Shown here piece by piece: positions 8,501 to 20,500 of a stretch of DNA of 64,000 nucleotides (positions are counted from its first letter, which is position 1; the number at the start of each line of letters is the position of its first letter). The translations under genes were made by a program, and so were the position numbers. The stretch lies in the NCBI GenBank assembly GCA_038002745.1, contig JBBODD010000001.1, forward strand, positions 1,054,001 to 1,118,000, read 5' to 3'. The notes below the pieces were generated by a model. That model worked only from the letters and a program-made list of their open reading frames with translations, was not told where the DNA came from and searched no databases. Source of the DNA: Bacillus sp. FSL H8-0547. Lineage in GTDB: Bacteria; Bacillota; Bacilli; Bacillales; Bacillaceae.

Positions 8501-11500
8501 GAAGGATGCCTGTGTCAAACTCAATGGCATCCACAAACGAAGAACCGTTGTAGTCGGTGATGGTATCCTGACCGAATCCTTTCGAGAAGAAATACGTGTC
8601 ACTTCCGTATCCGCCTTCCAATAAATCATTGCCGGAACCGCCTATCAGACGGTCATCTCCATCCTCTCCAAACAGACTGTCGGATCCTTCTCCACCATCC
8701 AGTACATCATTTCCGCTTTGGCCATACAGACTATCATTGTCTTTTCCGCCAATCAGACGGTCGTTCCCATCGCCTCCGTAGAGGCTATCCAGTCCGTCGC
8801 CTCCATCTAGTATGTCATCCTGGCTGTAACCGTACAGCTTGTCATTTCCAGCCAAGCCTTCAATGGTATCTGCACCGCCACCGTACAGGGAGTCATTTTG
8901 AGCTGTTCCCTGAATGATGAAGGACTGTTTCTCAAGTGTTGCGATATCCCACGAGGTGCCATCCGCAAACTTAATCTGCTCAATTCTATAGTAGGAATCA
9001 TAATAATAATTTTTGACCGTTAGCTGATCATCGGTTCCTTTAAAACGCATGATCAGGTCATTTCCGTTGGATCCGCCTCTGGATATTAACAAATCTCCTG
9101 GAAGGATGCCTGTGTCAAACTCAATGGAATCTATAAACGAAGAACCGTTGTAATCGGTGATGGTATCCTGACCGAATCCTTTTGAGAAGAAATACGTGTC
9201 ACTTCCGTATCCGCCTTCCAATAAATCGTTGCCCGAACCGCCTATCAGACGGTCATCTCCATCCTCTCCAAACAGACTGTCGGATCCTTCTCCTCCATCC
9301 AAGGCATCATTACCGCTATGGCCGTACAAACTGTCATTGTCTTTTCCGCCAATCAGACGGTCGTTCCCATCGCCTCCGTAGAGGCTGTCCAGTCCGTCGC
9401 CTCCATCTAATATGTCATCCTGGCTGTAGCCGTACAGCTTGTCATTCCCAGCCAAGCCTTCGATGGTATCTGAGCCACCCCCGTACAGGAAGTCATTTTG
9501 AGCTGTTCCTTGAATGATAAAGGACTGTTTCTCAAGTGTTGCAATATCCCACGAGGTGCCATCCGCAAACTTGATTTGCTCAATTCTATAATAGGAATCA
9601 TAATAATAATTTTTGACCGTCAGCTGATCATCGGTTCCTTTCAGGCGCATGATCAGGTCATTTCCGTTGGTTCCGCCTCTGGATATTAACAAATCTCCTG
9701 GAAGGATGCCTGTGTCAAACTCAATGGAATCCACAAACGAAGAACCGTTGTAGTCGGTGATGGTATCCTGACCGAATCCTTTTGAGAAGAAATACGTGTC
9801 ACTTCCGTATCCGCCATCCAATAGATCATTGCCGGTACCGCCAATCAGACGGTCATCTCCATCCTCCCCAAACAGACTGTCGGATCCTTCTCCTCCAATC
9901 AGACGGTCGTTCCCATTGCCTCCGTAGAGGCTGTCCAATCCGTCGCCTCCATCTAGCACGTCACCTTGGCTGTAACCGTACAGCTTATCATTCCCAGCCA
10001 AGCCTTCAATGATATCTGCACCGCCCCCGTACAGGAAGTCATTTTGCGCTGTTCCCTGAATGATAAAGGACTGTTTCTCAAGTGTTGCAATATCCCACGA
10101 GGTGCCATCCGCAAACTTGATTTGCTCAATTCTATAGTAGGAATCATAATAATAATTTTTGACCGTCAGCTGATCATCGGTTCCTTTCAGGCGCATGATC
10201 AAGTCATTTCCGTTGGTTCCGCCTCTAGATATTAACAAATCTCCTGGAAGGATGCCCGTGTCAAACTCAATGGAATCCACAAACGAAGAACCGTTGTAAT
10301 CGGTGATGGTATCCTGACCGAATCCTTTTGAGAAGAAATACATGTCATTTCCGTATCCGCCATCCAATAGATCATTGCCGGTACCGCCAATCAGACGGTC
10401 ATCTCCATCTTCTCCAAACAGACTATCGGATCCTTCTCCTCCATCCAGTACATCATTTCCGCTTTGGCCGTACAGACTGTCATTGTCTTTTCCGCCAATC
10501 AATCGGTCGTTCCCATCGCCTCCGTAGAGGCTGTCCAGCCCGTCGCCCCCATCTAGTACGTCATCCTGACTGTAACCGTACAGCTTGTCATTCCCAGCCA
10601 AGCCTTCAATGGTATCTGCACCGCCTCCGTGCAAGGAGTCATTTTGCGCTGTTCCCTGAATGATGAAGGACTGTTTCTCAAGTGTTGCGATATCCCACGA
10701 GGTGCCATCCGCAAACTTGATCTTTTCAATTCTATAGTAGGAATCATAATAATAATTTTTGACCGTCAGCTGATCATCGGTTCCTTTCAGGCGCATGATC
10801 AAGTCATTTCCGTTGGTTCCGCCTCTAGATATTAACAAATCTCCTGGAAGGATGCCCGTGTCAAACTCAATGGAATCCACAAACGAAGAACCGTTGTAAT
10901 CGGTGATGGTATCCTGACCGAATCCTTTTGAGAAGAAATACATGTCATTTCCGTATCCGCCATCCAATAGATCATTGCCGGTACCGCCAATCAGACGGTC
11001 ATCTCCATCTTCTCCAAACAGACTATCGGATCCTTCTCCTCCATCCAGTACATCATTTCCGCTTTGGCCGTACAGACTGTCATTGTCTTTTCCGCCAATC
11101 AATCGGTCGTTCCCATCGCCTCCGTAGAGGCTGTCCAGCCCGTCGCCCCCATCTAGTACGTCATCCTGACTGTAACCGTACAGCTTGTCATTCCCAGCCA
11201 AGCCTTCAATGGTATCTGCACCGCCTCCGTGCAAGGAGTCATTTTGCGCTGTTCCCTGAATGATGAAGGACTGTTTCTCAAGTGTTGCGATATCCCACGA
11301 GGTGCCATCCGCAAACTTGATCTTTTCAATTCTATAGTAGGAATCATAATAATAATTTTTGACCGTCAGCTGATCATCGGTTCCTTTCAGGCGCATGATC
11401 AGGTCATTTCCGTTGGTTCCGCCTCTAGATATTAACAAGTCTCCTGGAAGGATGCCCGTGTCAAACTCAATGGAATCCACAAACGAAGAACCGTTGTAAT

Positions 11501-14500
11501 CGGTGATGGTATCCTGACCGAATCCTTTTGAGAAGAAATACATGTCATTTCCGTATCCGCCATCCAATAGATCATTGCCGGTACCGCCAATCAGACGATC
11601 ATCTCCATCTTCTCCAAACATACTGTCGGATCCTTCTCCTCCATCCAGTACATCATTTCCGCTTTGGCCATACAGACTGTCATTGTCTTTTCCGCCAATC
11701 AACCGGTCGTTCCCATCGCCTCCGTAGAGGCTGTCCAGTCCGTCGCCCCCATCTAGTACGTCATCCTGGCTGTAACCGTACAGCTTGTCATTCCCAGCCA
11801 AGCCTTCGATGGTATCTGCACCGCCTCCGTACAAGGAGTCATTTTGCGCTGTTCCCTGAATGATGAAGGACTGTTTCTCAAGTGTTGCGATATCCCACGA
11901 GGTGCCATCCGCAAACTTGATCTTTTCAATTCTATAGTAGGAATCATAATAATAATTTTTGACCGTCAGCTGATCATCTGTTCCCTTAAAACGCATGATT
12001 AGGTCATTTCCGGTGGTTCCGCCTCTGGACAGCACCATATCTCCCGGAAGAATACCCATGTCAAATTCAATTGTATCCACATAGGGCAAATTGTTGTAAT
12101 CGGTGATGGTATCCTGACCCAATCCTTTTGAGAAGAAATACGTGTCACTTCCGTATCCGCCATCCAATAGATCATTGCCGGTACCGCCAATCAGACGGTC
12201 ATCTCCATCCTCTCCAAACAGACTGTCGGATCCTTCTCCTCCATCCAGGACATCATTACCACTTTGGCCGTACAGACTGTCATTGTCCTTTCCGCCAATC
12301 AATCGGTCAGTCCCATCGCCTCCATAGAGGCTGTCGGATCCGTCTTCACCTTCTAACAAATCATTTCCAATCTGGCCTTCCAGGATGTCATTGCCTTTGC
12401 CGCCTAAGAGATGATCGTTTCCATCTCCTCCGTACAGTCTGTCAGATCCTTCTCCACCTTCTAATTTGTCATCATTGTTTTCACCGTAGAGAGTATCATT
12501 GTTCATTCCGCCTGAAAGAAAATCGTTTCCGTCACCGCCGTAGAGTGAATCCGCACCAAGTTCCCCGTACAAAGAATCTGATCCCTGGTTTCCATACAAT
12601 TCGTCATTACCATGAGCACCGTACAGTAAATCATCTCCACCATTGCCTTTTATGACTTCACTGTCGTCTGTTCCATAGATAGTCTGGGAGATCAAATAAA
12701 TGTCTTCATGACTTATGGTCTTGCCATCAGCAAAGACAATGGATTCAATTCGGTATCGGTTATCTCCAAAATGGTTCTTGACAATTAATTTGTCATTGGT
12801 GATTTTACTTATCAGTTCCAGATTATCGTTTCTTCGGAGTATCAAAATATCCTCAAAATTAAATCCAAGGGAAATCTTATCCAAACTGTTGACTAGATCG
12901 TAATCTTCAATAACGTCGTTTCCATCGCCTTCATTAAATAAATAAAGGTCGTTTCCTAAACCGCCAAATAGCGTATCAGTGCCTATTCCTCCGGAAAGTG
13001 TATCGTTTCCTTCCTCGCCATTCAGAGTGTCATTGCCCTCACGGCCAAACAGCTCATCATTGTCATTTCCGCCGTATAACTGATCGTTTCCGGCTCCGCC
13101 GTCAAGCTTATCGGCACCTTCTGCTCCGTAAAGCACATCGTTTCCGCGACCACCTGAGAGCACATCATCGCCCATATAGCCGTATAGCGTGTCGTCTCCG
13201 TCCTCGCCAGAAATCTGGTCATTCCCATTGATGCCCTTCAGGATTTCACTTCCGGCTGTTCCACCGACCACTACCGGCAGAACACTGATTTGCGCATAGG
13301 TGAGGATGCTTCCGTCTTTGAAAATCACTTCCTCGACACGGTACCGGCTGCTTTCAAAATATCGGTTAACCGTCAGCTGGTCATTCGTACCGATTACTTT
13401 GATCACAAGATTATCTCCCTGGCGTTCAAACACTGCTTCACCCGGGGTTAAATCAAGTCTGATACGGTCCATTTCTTTTGAAGAATACTCATAATCGTCT
13501 ATGGTATCCTGGCCATAACCTTTTCCGAAGACGTACGTGTCGTTGCCGGCTTCCCCGTTTAACGCATCATTGCCTGTTCCGCCGTCAAGCACATCATCCC
13601 CGTTTCCGCCCACAAGGGTATCATTGCCCTCGCCGCCGTCAAGCTTATCGTTTCCTTCTTCACCATACAGAATGTCATTTCCCTCACGGCCAACCAGCTC
13701 ATCACTGTCGTTTCCGCCGTATAACTGATCGTTTCCGGCTCCGCCGTCAAGCTTATCGGCACCTTCTGCTCCGTAAAGCACGTCGTTTCCGCGACCACCT
13801 GAGAGCACATCATCGCCCATATAGCCGTATAGCGTGTCGTCTCCGTCCTCGCCAGAAATCTGGTCATTCCCATTGATGCCCTTCAGGATTTCACTTCCGG
13901 CTGTTCCACCGACCACTACCGGCAGAACACTGATTTGCGCATAGGTGAGGATGCTTCCGTCTTTGAAAATCACTTCCTCGACACGGTACCGGCTGCTTTC
14001 AAAATATCGGTTAACCGTCAGCTGGTCATTCGTACCGATTACTTTGATCACAAGATTATCTCCCTGGCGTTCAAACACTGCTTCACCCGGGGTTAAATCA
14101 AGTCTGATACGGTCCATTTCTTTTGAAGAATACTCATAATCGTCTATGGTATCCTGGCCATAACCTTTTCCGAAGACGTACGTGTCATTGCCGGCTTCCC
14201 CGTTTAACGCATCATTGCCTGTTCCGCCGTCAAGCACATCATCCCCGTTTCCGCCCACAAGGGTATCATTGCCCTCGCCGCCGTCAAGCTTATCGTTTCC
14301 TTCTTCACCATACAGAATGTCATTTCCCTCACGGCCAACCAGCTCATCACTGTCGTTTCCGCCGTATAACTGATCGTTTCCGGCTCCGCCGTCAAGCTTA
14401 TCGGCACCTTCTGCTCCGTAAAGCACGTCGTTTCCGCGACCACCTGAGAGCACATCATCGCCCATATAGCCGTATAGCGTGTCGTCTCCGTCCTCGCCAG

Positions 14501-17500
14501 AAATCTGGTCATTCCCATTGATGCCCTTCAGGATTTCACTTCCGGCTGTTCCACCGACCACTACCGGCAGAACACTGATTTGCGCATAGGTGAGGATGCT
14601 TCCGTCTTTGAAAATCACTTCCTCGACACGGTACCGGCTGCTTTCAAAATATCGGTTAACCGTCAGCTGGTCATTCGTACCGATTACTTTGATCACAAGA
14701 TTATCTCCCTGGCGTTCAAACACTGCTTCACCCGGGGTTAAATCAAGTCTGATACGATCCATTTCTTTTGAAGAATACTCATAATCGTCTATGGTGTCTT
14801 GGCCATAACCTTTTCCGAAGACATACGTGTCGTTGCCGGCTTCCCCGTTTAACGCATCATTGCCTGTTCCGCCGTCAAGCACATCATCCCCGTTTCCGCC
14901 CACAAGGGTATCATTGCCCTCGCCGCCGTCAAGCTTATCGTTTCCTTCTTCACCATACAGAATGTCATTTCCCTCACGGCCAACCAGCTCATCACTGTCG
15001 TTTCCGCCGTATAACTGATCGTTTCCGGCTCCGCCGTCAAGCTTATCGGCACCTTCTGCTCCGTAAAGCACGTCGTTTCCGCGACCACCTGAGAGCACAT
15101 CATCGCCCATATAGCCGTATAGCGTGTCGTCTCCGTCCTCGCCAGAAATCTGGTCATTCCCATTGATGCCCTTCAGGATTTCACTTCCGGCTGTTCCACC
15201 GACCACTACCGGCAGAACACTGATTTGCGCATAGGTGAGGATGCTTCCGTCTTTGAAAATCACTTCCTCGACACGGTACCGGCTGCTTTCAAAATATCGG
15301 TTAACCGTCAGCTGGTCATTCGTACCGATTACTTTGATCACAAGATTATCTCCCTGGCGTTCAAACACTGCTTCACCCGGGGTTAAATCAAGTCTGATAC
15401 GGTCCATTTCTTTTGAAGAATACTCATAATCATCTATGGTGTCTTGGCCATAACCTTTTCCGAAGACGTACGTGTCGTTGCCGCCTTCCCCGTTTAACGC
15501 ATCATTGCCTGTTCCGCCGTCAAGCACATCATCCCCGTTTCCGCCCACAAGGGTATCATTGCCCTCGCCGCCGTCAAGCTTATCGTTTCCTTCTTCACCA
15601 TACAGAATGTCATTGCCCTCACGGCCAACCAGCTCATCATTGTCGTTTCCGCCGTATAACTGATCGTTTCCGGCTCCGCCGTCAAGCTTATCGGCACCTT
15701 CTGCTCCGTAAAGCACATCGTTTCCGCGACCACCTGAGAGCACATCATCGCCCATATAGCCGTATAGCGTGTCGTCTCCGTCCTCGCCAGAAATCTGGTC
15801 ATTCCCATTGATGCCCTTCAGGATTTCACTTCCGGCTGTTCCACCGACCACTACCGGCAGAACACTGATTTGCGCATAGGTGAGGATGCTTCCGTCTTTG
15901 AAAATCACTTCCTCGACACGGTACCGGCTGCTTTCAAAATATCGGTTAACCGTCAGCTGGTCATTCGTACCGATTACTTTGATTACAAGATTATCTCCCT
16001 GACGTTCAAATCTCACTTCCTGAGGAGACAGATTTAGCTGAATTCTATCAATGTCACCAGAAGAATAATCATAGTCTTCAATAGTATCTTGACCATACCC
16101 AAGGGCAAAAATATAGCTTTCACTTCCGCTGTCTCCAAGAAGCAGATCATTTCCAAGTCCGCCATCTAATACATCATTTCCTGAATAGCCATATAGTGTT
16201 TCGTTTAGAGAATCTCCTCGAATTGTATCCGCAGAATTCGTACCGAACTTATTTAAATTTGATAGGTTTATATTTTCAATTGGCAGCGTGCCAAAGTTCT
16301 GACTGTTCCAGACTGTTCCGTCAGAGAATTGGAATTCCTCTATCTTCTTATATGACCCATCAAAATAATTTTCAATAATTATACGATCAGAGCCCCCGAG
16401 AATTCCGAGCTCCAGATTGTACCCATTTCGATAAAGCTTGATTTCTTCAGCTAATGCATCTATTTTCAGAATATCTTTATTTCCACTGGACGTGTCATAG
16501 TCAGAAATACGAGTGACACCGTCTCCTTTTTGGAAGATATACACATCATTACCGATACCGCCTTCCAGACGGTCATTTCCTTTTCCGCCGATGAGAATAT
16601 CATTGCCTGCTCCCCCAATGAGAGTGTCGTCTCCATTACCGCCGCTTAAGAGATCATCCCCGTTCGATCCGGAAAGATAGTCGTTCCCGTCTTCTCCGGA
16701 GAGGGTGTCGTTGCCGTCTTCTCCGTACAGTGAGTCATTGCCCGTTCCACCTGAAATGGCATCGTTGCCCTCGCGGCCTTCAATCCGGTCATCCCCTGCA
16801 GCTCCGGCAAGGACATCCGCCCCACCGTTGCCATATATGACCTCGCTGGCGTCGTTTCCTGCAAGCTCAAAGCCTTGGCTGTACACCGCTGCATAGTCCC
16901 ATACAGTTCCATCCGCGAACTGAATTTCTTCAATTCTCTCGTACGTATGGTCAAAATAGTCTTCCAGGATCAGACGGTCTGTACTTCCTATCAGCAGTAT
17001 CTCGAGGTTATACCCGCGTCTCAAAAGGGTCACTTCGCCCGGCAGGGCTTGAATCTGAACTATGTCACGGTTACCCGCATTTGAGTCATAGTCATAGATC
17101 CGGTCCACGCCATTTCCTTTTTGGAAGATATACGTATCATTTCCGCTGTTGCCTTCCAGTCGGTCGTTTCCAGCGCCTCCTGATAGCACATCACTTCCGG
17201 CACCGCCTGAAAGCGTATCATTTCCTTCATTGCCATAAAGGGCATCGCTGTCGTTTCCGCCTTCCAGACGGTCATCGCCAAATCCGCCCGTTAACACATC
17301 GTCCCCGTTTGATCCGGAAAGGTAATCATTCCCGTCTCCTCCGGAGAGGGTGTCGTTGCCGTCTTCACCGTACAGGAAGTCGTTGCCTGTTCCGCCTGAA
17401 ATGGCATCGTTGCCTTCACGGCCTTCAATCCGGTCATCCCCTGCAGCACCGTCCAGGACATCCGCCCCTCCGTTGCCATACATGACCTCGCCCGCGTCGC

Positions 17501-20500
17501 TTCCAATTAGCTTAAAGCCTTGTCCGTACACCGCTGCATAATCCCATACGGTCCCATCCGCAAACTGAATTTCCTCGATTCTCTCGTACGTATGGTCAAA
17601 GTAGTCCTCTATGATCAGACGGTCTGCACTTCCAATCAGCAGTATCTCCAGGTTATACCCGCGTCTCAAAAGGGTCACTTCGCCCGGCAGGGCTTGAATC
17701 TGAACTACGTCACGATTTCCTGCACTCGAGTCATTGTCATAGATCCGGTCCACGCCATCTCCTTTTTGGAAGATATACGTATCATTTCCGCTGTTGCCTT
17801 CCAAACGGTCGTTTCCAGCGCCGCCTGACAGCACATCATTTCCGGCACCGCCTGAGAGCGTATCGTCCCCTTCATTTCCATAAAGGGCATCATTGTCGTT
17901 TCCACCTTCCAGACGGTCATCCCCTAATCCGCCCGTTAACACATCGTCCCCGTTTGATCCGGAAAGGTAATCATTCCCTTCTCCTCCGGAGAGGGTGTCG
18001 CGGCCGTCTTCACCGTACAGGAAGTCGTTGCCCGTTCCGGCTGAAATGGCATCGTTGCCTTCGCGGCCTTCAATCCGGTCATCCCCTGCAGCTCCGGCAA
18101 GGACATCCGCCCCTCCATTGCCATAAATGACATCGCTCGCATCGCTTCCGGTAACCTCAAAGCCTAGGCCGTATACATATGTATAGTCCCATACAGTTCC
18201 ATCCGCGAACTGAATTTCCTCAATTCTTTCGTACGTATGGTCAAAGTAGTCTTCCAGGATTAGACGGTCTGTACTTCCTATCAGCAGTATCTCGAGGTTA
18301 TACCCGCGTCTCAAAAGGGTCACTTCGCCCGGCAGGGCTTGAATCTGAACTATGTCACGGTTACCCGCATTTGAGTCATAGTCATAGATCCGGTCCACGC
18401 CATTTCCTTTTTGGAAGATATACGTATCATTTCCGCTGTTGCCTTCCAGTCGGTCGTTTCCAGCGCCTCCTGATAGCACATCACTTCCGGCACCGCCTGA
18501 AAGCGTATCATTTCCTTCATTGCCATAAAGGGCATCGCTGTCGTTTCCGCCTTCCAGACGGTCATCGCCAAATCCGCCCGTTAACACATCGTCCCCGTTT
18601 GATCCGGAAAGGTAGTCATTCCCGTCTCCTCCGGAGAGGGTGTCGTTGCCGTCTTCACCGTACAGGAAGTCGTTGCCTGTTCCGCCTGAAATGGCATCGT
18701 TGCCTTCACGGCCTTCAATCCGGTCATCCCCTGCAGCACCGTCCAGGACATCCGCCCCTCCGTTGCCATACATGACCTCGCCCGCGTCGCTTCCAATTAG
18801 CTTAAAGCCTTGTCCGTACACCGCTGCATAATCCCATACGGTCCCATCCGCAAACTGAATTTCCTCGATTCTCTCGTACGTATGGTCAAAGTAGTCCTCT
18901 ATGATCAGACGGTCTGCACTTCCAATCAGCAGTATCTCCAGGTTATACCCGCGTCTCAAAAGGGTCACTTCGCCCGGCAGGGCTTGAATCTGAACTACGT
19001 CACGATTTCCTGCACTCGAGTCATTGTCATAGATCCGGTCCACGCCATCTCCTTTTTGGAAGATATACGTATCATTTCCGCTGTTGCCTTCCAGACGGTC
19101 GTTTCCAGCGCCGCCTGACAGCACATCATTTCCGGCACCGCCTGACAGCGTATCGTTACCTTCATTTCCATGAAGGAGATCGTTGCCGTTTCCGCCTTCC
19201 AGACGGTCATCGCCAAATCCGCCCGTTAACACATCATCTCCGTTTGATCCGGAAAGGTAATCATTCCCGTCTCCTCCGGAGAGAGTGTCGTTGCCGTCTT
19301 CACCGTACAGGGAATCGTTGCCCGTTCCGCCTGAAATGCCATCGTTACCCTCGCGGCCTTCAATCCGGTCATCCCCTGCAGCTCCGTCCAGGACATCTGC
19401 CCCTCCGTTGCCATACATGACCTCGCTCGCGTCACTTCCCGCAAGTTCAAAACCTTGGCCGTACACCGCTGCATAATCCCACACCGTTCCGTCCGCAAAC
19501 TTAATCTCTTCAATCCGCTCTGACGTACTGTCAAAGTAATCCTCCAGAATCAGACGGTCTGCACTTCCAATCAGCAGTATCTCAAGGTTATAACCTCGTC
19601 TCAAAAGGGTCACTTCGCCCGGCATAGCTCCAATTTGGACAACGTCGCGGTTTCCTGCACTCGAATCATTGTCATAGATCCGGTCCACACCGTCTCCTTT
19701 TTGGAAGACATACGTATCATTTCCGCTGTTGCCTTCCAGACGATCATTTCCTTTTCCGCCTGTCAGCACATCATTTCCTGCGCCGCCTGAGAGCGTATCG
19801 TTTCCTTCATTTCCATAAAGGACATCGTTGCCGTTTCCTCCAGAAAGGGAATCGTTTCCTTGTCCGCCTAAGATAAAGTCGTTTCCGTTGTCACCGCGTA
19901 AAACATCATTACCATAGCCTCCGTCTAATGCATCGTTGCCATCATTTCCGCTGATGCTATCATTGCCTGCTTCACCTCTAACTGTATCTTCCAATACAGT
20001 TCCGTTTATACTGTCATCAATATCTGAACTTCTCATTTCAAGCTTTCCGGCTGATTCAATGATCCATTCAAATTCAATACCCTGTGCTTTGAAGTGGTCA
20101 AAAAACGGCTTTTCAAAGCCACTGTACAGCTCGAAAGATCTTATCAATCTTACAAAATCAAACAAATAATCTTTTCCTGTAGCTACATCCTGATCAATGT
20201 ATGACTGAAGCAGCTCCTGAATCTCACGGTAATCAAATGTAATCTGTCCGCTGTTGCTGTCCCATTTTGCCACAAGCAACTCATCCAAGGATTTAAGGTG
20301 CGTCTGTACACTTAAAGCTGAATACAGATAACTAAACAGCTTGCTGTAAGCCTGATCCAACAATAGCGCAGCCGTTTCATTGGGATTATTGCTCCCGTTA
20401 TCCCCCACAAATTCAGTACCCAAAAATTTCTCTAAAATGCTTAATTTTGAAGCCTCAAATGATGAACCTCTGGAACCGGACAACACCTCGTTGCTTCCTG

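Noticed and set aside
5600-20000. Many antisense and out-of-frame open frames inside the RTX gene
   Set aside because: They recur with the same period as the DNA repeats and have basic, low-complexity proteins; they are shadows of the real minus-strand frame.
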